Shown one piece after another: positions 46,807 to 58,479 of a stretch of 64,000 nucleotides of DNA. Both the position numbers and the translations under genes were made by a program. This DNA is from Cycas panzhihuaensis (taxonomy: Eukaryota; Cycadophyta), in contig CM041465.1 of NCBI GenBank assembly GCA_023213395.1, positions 167,283,741 to 167,347,740 of the forward strand, given 5' to 3'. A model generated the notes under the pieces. That model did no database searches. It saw only the letters and a program-made list of their open reading frames with translations, and was not told the origin of the DNA. The first letter of the stretch is position 1, and the number at the start of each line of letters is the position of its first letter.

Positions 46807-47866
46807 TGTAATTAATTTACTATAAAAGTCATATACTATGATATAAATTATGGAAAGGAAGTGCATCTTGAAAGTCATATAGATTTTATATTTATAAGTT
46901 ATTAGCTACAAATGTCATATAAATTCTAGATGAGCCAAATTGTAAGAAAAGTAATTGTATGAAGATAATTCTTAAAATATAAACAAAGACCAAGATTATA
47001 GATACATAATGTGAAAGCATCATTGTGGCAATCCCTATTTAGATGTATACATTTTACTATTAATTTTATAAGTAATTATACTTAAGTTATCATATAAATA
47101 TGCTTATTATGCCTCATGTCAAAATAATACAAAGTAGATTGGCGATATATTTCTGGGAAATTCTTACTTTAACGTTGGTGATGTTGAAGATCAAATTTTA
47201 AAACTAATAAAGCTGAGTAATTGATGAGATGATGATAATGGCAATTCCTTTGTTGGAAGAGAAATCTTTCCATGGCAATTATTTGTATGGACATTTAGTT
47301 ATAATATAATATAAAATGGTTGATTTGTGCTAAGAGTTAGTTGTCCAAATTGTCCACCCACATACCCCCTTTAAAAGTACATACCCCCTTTAAAAAGCAG
47401 AAAGAAATTTTATACTCTTTAGATGACTAAAACAAGAGAATCAAATAAAAATTAAAGGCATTCCCCCACCATACAGATGTATTCTTTAAATCACTTAAAA
47501 AAGGAATCAAATAAAGATAAAAAATGTTTAGAGAAGATAATAACCCTATTTCTATTAACTTGCTAAAGTTAATATTATTTTTTTAATAAAAGCAAAATTA
47601 ATTTTTAATACATTCTTATCTCCAAGGATCTAAACTTCTCCATGTTATATGTTAAAAAAATATTAGACCTTTATCTTTTGACTTAAAGCCTTATGCGATC
47701 CAGTAAAATGAAGTTCACATTGGTTTTAGAGTTCAAGGCCTTGTTTATAATTAGCTACAAAGATCCTGTAAAATAAAGTGCATCTATGAAGGCATACAAA
47801 GCCTGTATTTGTAATAATTAATCAGAGATCATATAAGATTGAAAAAATGTAGAAAGGAGGTGCATC
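46807..47866. repeat. Decayed partial copies of the 3' part of the same repeat
   Basis: The phrase 'TCATATAAGAT...AAAGGAAGTGCATCTTG' of the duplicated unit recurs in weaker form at about 46820-46880 and 47820-47866, and partially at about 47750-47790. The longer block 47610-47790 follows copies 1 and 2 in order: 'ATCTCCAAGGATCTA', 'CTTCTCCATGTTA', 'TTCACATT', 'TTAGCTACAAAG'. Sequence from 46930 to 47600 is otherwise unrecognised. The last copy ends right at the receptor-kinase leader. Confidence 0.6.
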
Positions 47867-47956
47867 TTGGAAGAAAGAATCGCAACCGAGCTCAATTGTC
47901 TGTGTGTGTCGTCATTTTGGAAAGATCCGGGGGGATTCAAATTGAGTGGTAAGAAG
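47867..47956 (+). promoter_or_regulatory. 5' leader of the receptor kinase
   Basis: GC-richer segment between the last decayed repeat copy and the start codon, without an upstream ATG. It is open in frame with the CDS from a TTG at 47867, which is most simply chance. No convincing TATA box could be assigned. Confidence 0.4.
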
Positions 47957-50900
47957 ATGCATCTGTTGTTGTTATTGTCGTTTCTTCTGCTGTCGATTGC
48001 AATTCCTCGTTCCCGTCCCCATCCCCACTTCAGCAACGCTTCCGACCAACACTCCCTTTTGCAATTCAAGGCATCCGTCACATACGACCCTCGAAATGTA
48101 TTCCTCAGTTGGAACCCCAATCGTACTACATTTTGTAATTGGACTGGAGTTACTTGCAGTTCAACCAGGGAGCGAGTAGTGACTCTGAGTCTCGCAAATC
48201 TGGGTTTACAAGGTTCTCTCTCCCCCTCCCTTGGAAATCTGTCATTCCTTCGCCAATTAGACGTTTTCAATAATAGTTTTTCCGGACGCATACCAAGAGA
48301 GTTTGGATACCTTCGTCGATTAAGAATACTCTCTCTTTCGTATAATCCTTTAATTGGGAGCATTCCCTCTGAACTTGGCTTCCTCACCAATCTAGAGATT
48401 CTTTCCTTGGGAGTAAACCACCTGACAGGCACCATTCCCTCTTCCCTTGCCAACATCTCCTCCTTGACTCGTTTGAAATTGGGCACAAACAATCTGTCCG
48501 GCGTCATTCCCCCAGAACTCGGAACACTCACAAACTTGAAAGTGCTGTTCATACGTGAAAGCCGAGTGTCAGGTAGCATTCCCTCTTCGTTGGCAAATAT
48601 CTCCACATTGGCTCACTTGGATCTTCGTTCAAATCACATTAGCGGGGTCATTCCTCATGAATTCGGTCTTCTTACAAATCTCAACTTCCTTTACTTGTGC
48701 CAAAACTACTTGGAAGGGTCGATTCCTTCTTCCCTCTCCAACTGCACGTCTCTACGAACTTTGGAGTTATCAGGCAACTCCTTAATCGGACGCATTCCAT
48801 CGGAGTTGGGTTACAAGCTCACCAACTTGCAAGAACTGGTTCTGTGGGAAAATCACCTGAGCGGTAACATTCCATACTCCCTTGCCAATTGTTCCCAACT
48901 CACGCTGCTGGATCTATCTCGTAATCGGCTGAGTGGGATGGCGCCAATGGAGCTGGGTAGGCTGTCTCTCCTTCAACGCCTTAACTTGGGGACAAATCAG
49001 CTTGTCAGCGGAAGCAGTACCGCATTGCCTTTTCTTACACATCTCACCAATTGCTCCGTCTTAGAACAGATAGGGTTGGACAACAATCGACTGAGTGGCA
49101 TTTTGCCTTCTGGTATAGGCCATCTTCCTACCAAACTCTCAAGCCTGGACTTAGCGCGCAACTTTATAGGAGGAAGAATACCTCAGCAGATTGGCAATCT
49201 GACAGACTTGACATTCCTAGCTTTGGACGGCAATCTGTTCAGCGGCAACATTCCATCCGAATTGGCAGGACTCCAAAAGCTTGAAAGATTGTATTTGGGC
49301 AACAACGAATTAGAAGGGAGCATCCCAAGCGAGATGGGTCAACTACAAAGCTTAGGACTCTTATCACTTCACCAGAACATGCTTTCTGGACCAATTCCTC
49401 ATTCTCTTGGCCATCTCCAGCAGCTCAGAAGGCTTTATCTTTCAGAAAACCAATTATCCGGGAACATACCTGCAACTCTGGGCAAGTGTTGGCGTTTGGA
49501 ACTGCTCGACCTGTCGTACAACAGACTCGACGGAAACATACCGCCAGAGGTTGCAGGTCTACAAAATCTACAATTCTATTTTAACCTCTCGAGAAATTCC
49601 CTTCAAGGTCACCTGCCTCCACAGATCAGTAAAATGGTAATGATCCAAGCTATAGACATCTCCGACAATCAGTTGTCTGGTTTCATTCCAAGCATACTTG
49701 GAAGCTGCACAGAATTAGAGTATCTGAATCTATCTCATAATGACTTAGAAGGTCCGGTCCCGCTTTCACTCGGAAATTTGAAGAGTCTCCAAGATATGGA
49801 TCTCTCTTCCAATAAGTTGTCTGGTACAATACCAAGGTCTCTGGAGAAACTTCATATGCTTATTCATTTGAATTTTTCATACAACAACCTCACTGGGGAA
49901 ATTCCGAAAGGAGGGAATTTTGGAAATTTTACTAATACGTCATTTACTGGAAATCCCAGACTCTGCGGATCATGGATATACTTGCCTGCCTGTCCCAATT
50001 CTAGTATTTTGAAACAAACAGGGCATTCACCTCTCAAAAGAGTAATAATACCGATCGCAAGTATTGCTGCTTTCATTCTCTGTTGTTTATCTGTAGGATT
50101 CTTTCTGTGCAGAAAGAGTCTCCATCTCTCAAAAACTTTTACATTAAAACGGGAACTCCCTTTTATCTCATATCAACAACTTATCCATGCAACCGATGGA
50201 TTTAGTGAGACCAACTTGCTTGGAGCCGGTAGTTTTGGATCGGTGTATAAAGGGATTTTAGGGGATGGCACGATGATTGCTGTCAAGGTTTTCAATTTGC
50301 ATAATGAAGAGCACATTGGAAGTTTTGAAAAAGAATGCAAGATATTGAGAAGAATTCGGCACCGAAATCTTGTTAAAATCATAACCTCCTGCTCAAGCCT
50401 TCATTTCAGAGCTTTGGTCCTTCAATTCATGCCAATGGGAAGCTTGGAAAAGAATCTATACCACGATGGAAGCCATGGAATTGAAGATGGCAGTGCTTGT
50501 TCATTGAGCTTGCTCAGCCGATTAAACATATCCATAGACATAGCCCATGCTCTGCAATACCTACATCACGATTGTTACGTTCAAGTTTTGCATTGTGATC
50601 TAAAGCCAAGCAACGTGCTTTTAGATGACAATATGACAGCACACATTACTGATTTTGGGCTGGCTCGACTAACTTCTCCTGGATCCGAGGACTCCTTCAC
50701 TTCAACACATGCGCTCAGAGGATCCATTGGCTACATTGCCCCAGGTTTGCTTTAACGATCAAAACACTACTACCTGTTTTTCTTGCGTGTTTCGTATGAA
50801 TTAGTAGAACTAAAATTTAAAGATGATGGCCTGAATACAGAGTGCGGATTAGGAGGACGAGCTTCAACAAAGGGGGATGTTTACAGCTATGGCATTCTGT

Positions 50901-51304
50901 TATTGGAGATGCTGACCAGAAGAAGGCCCAGCAGTGACATGTTTGCAGGAGGACTGGACCTGCAGAAGTGGGTTAGCATGGCCTTTCCTGATAGATTGCT
51001 GGATGTTGTTGACAGTAGCCTGCTGAGAGATGCGAGTGATGAAGGAATAGACCCGCATAATATGTACGAATGTCTTACCAACCTCATACTTGTGGGATTG
51101 TTGTGCACAAAACCTTCGCCTGAAGAAAGACCAAGTATGAGAGATGTTGTCAGAGTGTTGGAGAGGATCAGAGGAACATTTCTTGGAACAACAACTACCG
51201 GGGCTTTTAAATTCCCAGTAAACACATCGTCTTTATTAGACAGTAGAAATGTAACAGGCACCAATAGACGAGAATTTGATAGCCACAGTACTTCTACAGT
51301 ATAG
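47957..51304 (+). CDS. LRR receptor-like kinase, LRR-XII (FLS2/EFR/XA21-like), non-RD
   Basis: Plasma-membrane receptor kinase, 1083 residues, spliced 47957-50744 + 50841-51304. The first ATG of the open frame is at 47957; the 30 upstream codons contain no ATG. Order: signal peptide (1 to about 22, poly-Leu); LRR N-terminal cap with SLLQFKASVTYDP and CNWTGVTC; about 24 plant-type LRRs (L-x-x-L-x-L-x-x-N-x-L-x-G-x-I-P) to about residue 655; a C-terminal Cys pair (LCGSWIYLPAC); transmembrane helix about 695-717; Ser/Thr kinase from about 735. The kinase has GAGSFGSVYKG, Lys in IAVKVF, HCDLKPSN (Cys where RD kinases have Arg, hence non-RD), DFGLAR, and APE split by the intron. Length, layout and intron place fit pattern-recognition receptors that sense microbial or peptide ligands; the ligand is unknown. 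All key residues are present and the frame is unbroken, so it is probably functional. Confidence 0.95.
50745..50840 (+). other. Intron in the kinase domain (96 bp, phase 1)
   Basis: CCCCAG|GTTTGC donor and GAATACAG|AGTGCGG acceptor. Splicing rebuilds the Ala-Pro-Glu motif, with the Glu codon split G|AG, and continues into GGRASTKGDVYSYGILLLEM. Without splicing, a stop follows at 50753. A single intron in this place is typical of LRR-XII receptor kinases (established knowledge). Confidence 0.92.
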
Positions 51305-51879
51305 TTAATGTGTAGTAAACATAAAGTCCATTTTTTAGTACTGTTGCTGCATATTCTCAGGGGCATGGAGGTAACATCTGTAGAAATGTAAGATGCAGCT
51401 CTGTTCTATGTCATTTCACCCAGTAAATGTTGAAAGATATTATTATTGATTGTTTGCTGGATTAACTGCATATTTTTTGGATCGGTATTTGGTTACGTCA
51501 AGATTTATTAATTAGTTTGCAAAATGAAATAAGGGTATCAAATTATAATCTTTTAACAGACCCAAAAAAAATAATTGTGCATCAATCTACCATAGGAACA
51601 GGGAGATATGCAGACTGCAATCGACTGTGGAAGCGAACAGCTACATGGACTGCAGAAGTTCCGAAAACAGAAGATCTGAAAACATAAATTTTGTTTTGGA
51701 GTAGTTTGTCCATGAACATGGATAAAACAAAATTTATTAAATATACAAACAATGAATGATGAATGCTAAGATAAAAGATACCAGAAAGGCTATCCAACAT
51801 GGATGAATCTTGTATACAATTAAAGCCCTCAAATTTACACAACGAGGTGAAACAATTACCGAGTTAAATGCCATACAGG
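51305..51879 (+). other. 3' flank of the receptor kinase
   Basis: Presumed 3' UTR followed by AT-rich sequence. I see no perfect AATAAA in the first 200 bp, only variants, which is common in plants. An 86-codon minus-strand frame at 51582-51842 has no recognisable family. Confidence 0.45.
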
Positions 51880-52230
51880 CTGTTTAGTATTTTTTCATTT
51901 TTTTTGTTCTGGAATTTTTCGACAGTAATCCCCGATAGAACGTCAAATCGTGCGCAGTAAGTGGGAGGCGATTCGTAAGGAGCGTGGTTTGGTTATTATG
52001 AATAGCTACTATGGATTTCGAGGACAATAACTGTCATGAAGCACAGCATAAACAGTGCAGATTGACATTAAATGTTGTCAATCGTTCAACGGCTGCAATG
52101 CTTCGAAGGTCGTGGGAAACACTATAGCGATTCTATGGGAGCATTCAAGGCCTACCTGCAGCGTTCATAATTTACCCATATTATAATGGGTCAACGTTGA
52201 CTTCATCGTGGAATGGGACTTGAGTTTATT
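51880..52230. other. CpG-retaining stretch downstream of the receptor kinase
   Basis: Unlike the surrounding DNA, this segment keeps many CpGs (for example CGACAG, CCGATAG, AACGTC, TCGTGCGC, GGCGATTCG, AAGGAGCGTGG, TTCAACGGC). It also has TTGAC W-box-like cores, including GTTGACTTC near 52194. No coding frame was recognised. It may be an unmethylated regulatory region or the eroded edge of a gene. Confidence 0.45.
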
Positions 52231-52462
52231 TTTTCTGTTGAACAATAAAATGGTTAAGATTATAGAAAGTTGAAGAGTGAGAAACGAAGGGATTCAATAG
52301 CTTTTGTGATCGTTATTTTGAGTTTTGATTGATGCATTTATTTAAATTTTTCATTTTTTAAAGTCTCGTGTATGTCTTTTTCGAGCAATCAAAATAGTTG
52401 CATATTCCATTTGAATATCCAACTCTTTGGTTGCTATTTTCTTATGGAAATATGGATTATGT

Positions 52463-52481
52463 TATATATATATATATATAC
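52463..52481. repeat. (TA)n microsatellite
   Basis: About nine TA units. A separate AG-rich tract lies at 52624-52648. Confidence 0.9.
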
Positions 52482-52833
52482 TCGCAACTTTCTCCTCCGA
52501 CGATATATACGATGCCCTTTACGATCGTTGCTTCTCGTGAAGTACTGACTTCTAAACTTGTACTATGTCAAAGTTTATTATTACAAATTAAATTTTTTTA
52601 AATATTATAGAAGAGTTTATATATAGAGAGAGAGAGATAGAGAGAGATGCTCATGCATTACACTTTAAGAGAGCAATGAACTAGTGTTCTTATCATTTAG
52701 AAGTCATTTTTGTTTTTTTTTCTTTTGTTTTAATGTGAAAATATTTCATAGAACAAGTTGTTTGTTATAGCAAGCTGACTTTTGCTCTCCACATCCTTGA
52801 TTGTGAAAGGGTGTGATGCAATATCTTTAGTTG

Positions 52834-53123
52834 TTAGGATAGAGATGGTGGGAGTAGTGATGCAATATTCCAAAATTTACTTCAAAAGATATTTATAAGT
52901 TGCACTTTTTGTATAAATTTTCCATTATAATTTATCTTGAGTAATATTCAAGGTATTTTCAAAGGAAAAAAACATTGGAAAATACCAAGAATATTATTAT
53001 AGATAAATTATAATAGAAAATTTATAGTTTTATCATATTTCAAAGAGTGCACCTTATAAATACCTCTTGGGATAAAATTTTCATATTGCATCATTCTTCT
53101 TCACCCCCCATCTCAAAACCTAC
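52834..53123. mobile_element. Foldback MITE-like element (about 290 bp)
   Basis: Nearly the whole element is an inverted repeat. The left arm (TAGGATAGAGATGGTGGG...TGATGCAATATT...ATATTTATAAGTTGCAC...TATAATTTATCT...GGTATTTTC) pairs with the right arm (GAAAATACC...AGATAAATTATAAT...GTGCACCTTATAAATA...ATATTGCATCA...CCATCTCAAAACCTAC) around a short A-rich loop near 52970. It has no coding capacity. The target-site duplication could not be fixed, so the superfamily is open. Confidence 0.82.
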
Positions 53124-55990
53124 CTACTTTTTTCTCCCACCTATAGAGATTTCAAATGAATGTCAACATAGTACATTTATGGCATTACCTACATTAGTAG
53201 GCAACTATTAGGATAGCCATCGCTGGTGAAGTGTGGGTCGTAAGAGGAGAGGATAGGCAACATAACCCAATAATACATCCAAAGGATAAGAGGGGTTTGA
53301 TCGAGAGGGGCGTGAGCATATGTTTTTTGCCCAGCATTCATGCATTTGTTATACTCAAATGCAGGTATAAAAGGCCAACATGTTCTAGGCTAGTTGGGGC
53401 GACATGCAGTTGCGTGTGTGGCAAAGGGAAAAAGAAAAGAAAATGTTTGAAAGTAAAGTAAAGAACTGCTATCTAAATAGGCAAATAATGCATATAAGTA
53501 AATGAAGAAGTAGATGTATAAACAAATAGAGGAGTAAACTATAAACTAACTAAAAGCTTTAAGATGAAATCAATCTTTTAATTAGTAATTTGTCATCAGA
53601 AGGATCAAACTGTATTTAAAAGAAGCTCTCACAATATGAGGGTATCACTAAGGTGCATGTGTTTGCACAAGTGTAAGATAATCTAGCAGTGTTTGTATTT
53701 GACTCCAATGAATCTCAAGTTTTAAGAGGAGAAATAGAAAAAGGACATTATTTTCAATGAGATTCACTCAACTATCAACACCCTATGCATGAGAACATGG
53801 TGAAAATATGCATTTCTCACTAGCTCATTCAAAATATGGATTGGAGGACTCAGTATACTTAAAGGCATAAGATCACTTCTTTCATCTAATAATAAAATAT
53901 AGGTAGAAAGGTAGTGATTTCCTCTTTTTGGCAGGAGAATGAACTGTAACTTAAGAAATGCTAAAGAAGTAAATAATAAAACTAATATTGTAACCATAAT
54001 GCACTTTTAATTAAATGTGAATAATATAAAATTAACCTAAAATAGAGATCTATTAGTTCCATGGATTTGAGAACTGAATAAGTGTCAATTTTTTCTCTAT
54101 TTTGGCTTTCATAAAGCACACACAAAGATAAAAAAGCATATAATATAATGTAATGCAATGGGATGCAATGTTTCTTCACACTCTTTTCTCAAAATTTTAA
54201 TTCTCTTTTTCATTTGTAAATGAAACTAATTAAATATGAGGTGAAAAGAAGTAAGCAGATATGACGAATAGGCAAGCAAAGTCCTCTTTTTTTTTTGTTT
54301 TCAAATGAAAATATAAAATTGAAATATGTGATTTGTAAGCTTATTTATTTTCAAATGAAATCTACGAGATGAAGGTTTTGAGAGAAAAACTTAAGATTTA
54401 TTTTAAATATACCTACAAACCTCTTAGAAATACAAAGCCTCACAATGTCCATGCCACCAAATGACTCAAATTAAGTTAGTTGCATGCACCTAATTTTGAT
54501 AGCATTTTTGTTTACTAAAGAGAATTCTAATAGAGAAAAAATTTAAAGATTCTTCTACTTTACTCTAAAAACCTCCAATCTACAAGATAACAAGTTAGAT
54601 CATTCCTCCACTTATTAGATTAGTACCATGCAATATAATCTTAAAATTCAACAAATAAAAGATATTATAAACTAAAAGAAAGGAATAATCTAAAGCTAAA
54701 CACAAGTTAATGTAAAAGAAAACTTAGAATTTATAACATTGCCACCATTTTTTGAGTTCAATGGATAATATTAAGCCTTTATTCTTTTTACAAGACACTC
54801 ACATAATGGAGAAGTGAAATGTGCAAAAGATTCAATAGAAATCAATCAAAAGGAAAACATAAAATAATTTAAAAACTAAAGAAAATAAATAATTGGAAAA
54901 GAAAGGTAAATCCCAATAGTATGGGGAGTGTTGCCTCAATTCTTAGTGAAGGAGAGGTGCTTGTAATATACAACTCTAATGAAAGAGGTCTCCAACAGAT
55001 GTTAGTCTATGATCTCCAAGCCAAAGGTGGAAACCAACAAGTAAGTTGTAAAAGTAAGTAAAAGTCTACTAAATTTTTTATAGCATTCTAGCAACATAAT
55101 ATTGTAAATTTTTTGGCTTCTCATTTAGTCAAATGATAGGGGTTTAAATAGAAAATAGAAGGGGCAAGCTCCATGGTATTAGGCTGATAGCTTGCTTGAA
55201 AAGTATGAGCAAATTGTCTATAGTTGTGGTGCTAATTAATTTTAGATTATTAATTGGCCTATGGTTTGGGTCAAAACCTATGGACAACCCATAATTTTAA
55301 TTGGATTTTATAAATAGCCTACAATTGGGTGCCATAAATACATGGCCAACCATGGGTTAAAATTTTTTAAAATTCAAAATATTCATTTCATAAAGCTTAT
55401 TACAATACCACAAAGTTATACTCTACGTACCATGAAGGTTCTAAAATTGATAAAACAAATAGAAATCAGGGTAATATTGATGAAAATTAGAATGGGATGA
55501 GAAAGAATTAAGGATGGATAGACATAAATCACAATGGGATGGTGGCAAATATTTAGAAAAGTATTAGTTTTGATGATAAATATGTTAAGAAAGTAATCCA
55601 ATCATAGCAATGTTACAAACATAAACAAAAGAAGGACAAGAAGTGTTTATAGAGGTACTAAAAGGTATTTCTACAGTCCATCAAGCTCGAGTGGATAACT
55701 TTTATAGCCACTAACTATGGTTAGAAACATTATCAACTAAGTACTCATATACCTATCTACAAGAACAACAAGAAACCAGTAATACATGTTTATATACAAT
55801 AAATTAAGCTAAAATTTAAAATAAAATTATGAAGCATATTCCTTTACTTACTTATTAGTGCGATGATTGTGAACTTCCTAAATTGTGAGAAATAATTGCC
55901 CTCTTAGCAGTAGAACCTCTTTAGACATTGGCTACAAGATGGCGAATCCTATTAACAATACCATATATAGATTATTCACGTGCCTATGAA
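53124..55990. other. Intergenic or possible 3' LTR of the right-hand Gypsy element
   Basis: AT-rich, no coding blocks. Its composition resembles that of large Gypsy LTRs, and it lies where the 3' LTR of the minus-strand Tat-like element should be. I could not match it to the sequence beyond 63250, so this is unproven. Confidence 0.35.
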
Positions 55991-57370
55991 AATAAAAGAA
56001 GATGGTAGTTTACCATAGTTTAGACTCCTTGGCAGGTGTTTAGTTGCCCTTAGTTTAACCTCATTGGTAAAAACTTCAAAGGTGTCTTGAAGAGGGTGGA
56101 GATTAGGCTTATGGTCTAATCAAACCATGATAAGCTTGATAGCCATAGAAACACATAAATGAATAAAAATGGGTCACCATAGTTTATCTTCTTTAATGTC
56201 TATTTTTAAAGCAATCTTAGGTGCCTGAGGGTTATCTTAGTGGCCAGTTCGGTGTTGGGCTCAAAAGATAGGGGTTGGACTTAGAAGTTAAAGGTTGTCA
56301 TCCCACTTTAGCCTCATCAATGAGTGCCCTTTAGAGTAGGAGTTATTTGGGCTCTTTTCACAGTAATTTTGAACAAAAGCATGAGGGGTTGCCTCAAATG
56401 CTAAAAGTTGACCTTGAGTTTAGGAATGATCACCATAGATTAGCCTTGTTAGGAATTTTTTTTTTTAGAGGAAGGAGTTAGTTAGTCTAATCTTAAAGCT
56501 ATGTGTTTAAGTTTTTGAACTTCATAATTTTTTGGATTTTGTTTTCTCAAAGCAACAAACTACAGAAAAAAGAGAAAAGACTTAAAAGAAATCCATTGAA
56601 AGAAAGTTCACAGTAGGCAGAATGCTAGGGATTACCCCCTTCCAAACACCCTAGTGGGATGATGTCTTCAAGTTAGGTAGTAGTTTAAACTCATGTTAGA
56701 GCTAGTTTCAGTTTAGACTTATAGTGGAGTATATATATATATATATATAGATATATATAAGTTTTTGACATTTAAAAAGTAAACAAGTTGGGGAAAATAG
56801 ATAAAATGCACATCGCATAAATATAGAAAGATCTAAAATAAGGATGATATAAGGGGATTTCTTATTTTTAGTCAACCATAATAGGGTTGATATTTACAAA
56901 TTTATAAGGAAGTTTAAGGGGGGATGGTTTTGCTCATGGTAGAGCATTGCGTGACATGATAGGTACAAGGGACTGGCATACTAGATAGTCATGAAACATT
57001 TCAATGACTTGAATATTATAGTTTAACCTCATTAATGAATGATTTAGAGGGGACTTTGGGTTGTGCCTAGCATCGTTGGGCCACCATACTTTAATCTCTT
57101 TAGCAACTATGGGTTTAGAGAGAATTTCTTCAGTTCTAGCTCTTGATGGATTACAAATAGTTTTATGCTCATTTCAGAGCATCGATCCTACTTGTATTCT
57201 TAGAGTACATTGTAGTTTATGCTCTTTTTGGAGAGCAAAGTAGTTTATCCTTATTTTAGAGTGTAAATGCCAATATAAGCTCATGCTAAAGTAACTAATA
57301 GTTTAGGCTCATTTTAGAGAAAGTCATAGTTTATGCTTATTTTAAAATAAAGGCAACAATGTTGTCAATT
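55990..57370 (-). repeat. Degenerate tandem array with a CACCATAGTTTAGCCTC motif
   Basis: The motif (T)CACCATAGTTTAGCCTCATT or a close variant recurs at about 56005, 56175, 56305, 56435, 57005 and 57080. Further 'AGTTTAGGCTCATTTTAGAG'-like pieces lie at 57200-57350. Spacing is about 130-165 bp where regular. It is non-coding and lies just downstream of the integrase of a minus-strand Tat-like element; elements of that lineage often carry such arrays in the 3' untranslated region. Confidence 0.6.
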
Positions 57371-57549
57371 AAAGGATGTTTTAAGAAACTATCCATTGAT
57401 AGACTTCTCAAACTCGAGGCCTTCTACAGTGGCAATTCAATATGCACTATTCAAAGGATGTTTTAAGATGATGAATGTGCGAACCCCTTTTGGAGTCAAC
57501 TTTGGGAGATGGTCATGTAAGTATTCAAACTTAAGAATCTTATCTCCAA

Positions 57550-58400
57550 GGGTAAATTTTTAGGGTTGTAGACGTTTATCATGGGCCCCTTGAGATTTGG
57601 CTTTAAAAGATAAATTTTGCTAATATGTGGTGAGGCAATTTTTATCTAAGTCTTATAAGTCAAGAAGATATGCTTGACAACACCACTCTTTATTAATAAA
57701 ATCTTTTATTGACACCTTAAAGATGGAATATCTACTTCAAGTTGAAGGACTACTTTTGACCCATAGATTAGGAAAAATGGTGTCATACTTCTGGTAGTCT
57801 ATACGGACGTATGATATGCCCATAGGGTAAGATAAAGTTATTGATGGAAGTCTTATTAAGATTTGGATACTATTTTCTTCAAGATTATAATCAATATCAT
57901 GTTAAATGCCTTGACTTGCTCATTTGCCTAATGATAATAAAGTGACGAGGTCTTATAATTGATATGCCATTTGTCGCATAGTTCATCAATCTCTTTATTA
58001 CAAAATGGGATTCCATTATCTATGATCAAGACACCTTAGACCCCAAAATGACAAGTAATATATTAAAAGATGAATATGACAATAATTTTACCCATTGCTG
58101 ACAAAAGAGGAATTGCTTCTATCCACTTTGTAAAGTAATTTGTCATAGTCAAGGTGAACTTATGCTACGAAGAGGATGGGTGTGTGATAGCTCCAATTAA
58201 GTCCAAGCCCCATTGAGAGAAAGGCTAAGGCAAATTGATGGAATGTGGAGCCTCAAAATGTTGGTGCATGATGTTGGAATTCTCTTGGCACCTCTCGTAT
58301 TAGAGTAGGCTAGAAGAAACCCATTTATAGGTTTCTCTATACCATTGATCATCCATGAAAGTGGCCTCCACAGAGATTGTCATGGTAGTTATAGAGAAAC
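57550..58400 (-). pseudogene. Tat-like integrase remnant
   Basis: The core reads FSQWGLDLIGAITHPSSS (about 58230-58180), NYFTKWIEAIPLLS (about 58150-58105), LIIDNGIPFCNKEIDELC (about 58030-57975) and LTLWAYHTSV (about 57845). It has several stops. The first two catalytic Asp positions are present; the Glu region is decayed. Confidence 0.8.
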
Positions 58401-58479
58401 CAATGTATTTCTTTAGGATTAAAATATTTCAAGAGAACTCCTTTAAATAATCATTTAAAAAGGGTGTCACAAATGAGAA

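Noticed and set aside
47867-47956. Translation start of the receptor kinase at 47867
   Set aside because: The codon is TTG, not ATG. The ATG at 47957 is followed directly by a good signal peptide.
47818-48606. Long minus-strand open frame (262 codons)
   Set aside because: Exactly antisense to the LRR-coding exon; its pattern of repeated EGM/PSS words is the reverse complement of the LRR repeats.
48555-49640. Alternative-frame proteins of 76-77 codons inside the receptor kinase
   Set aside because: Shadows of the real LRR frame with about LRR-length periodicity.
50783-50840. Start codon for a separate kinase-like gene in front of exon 2
   Set aside because: The open frame begins in the intron. 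Splice sites at 50745 and 50840 rebuild the APE motif, so this is exon 2 of the same gene.
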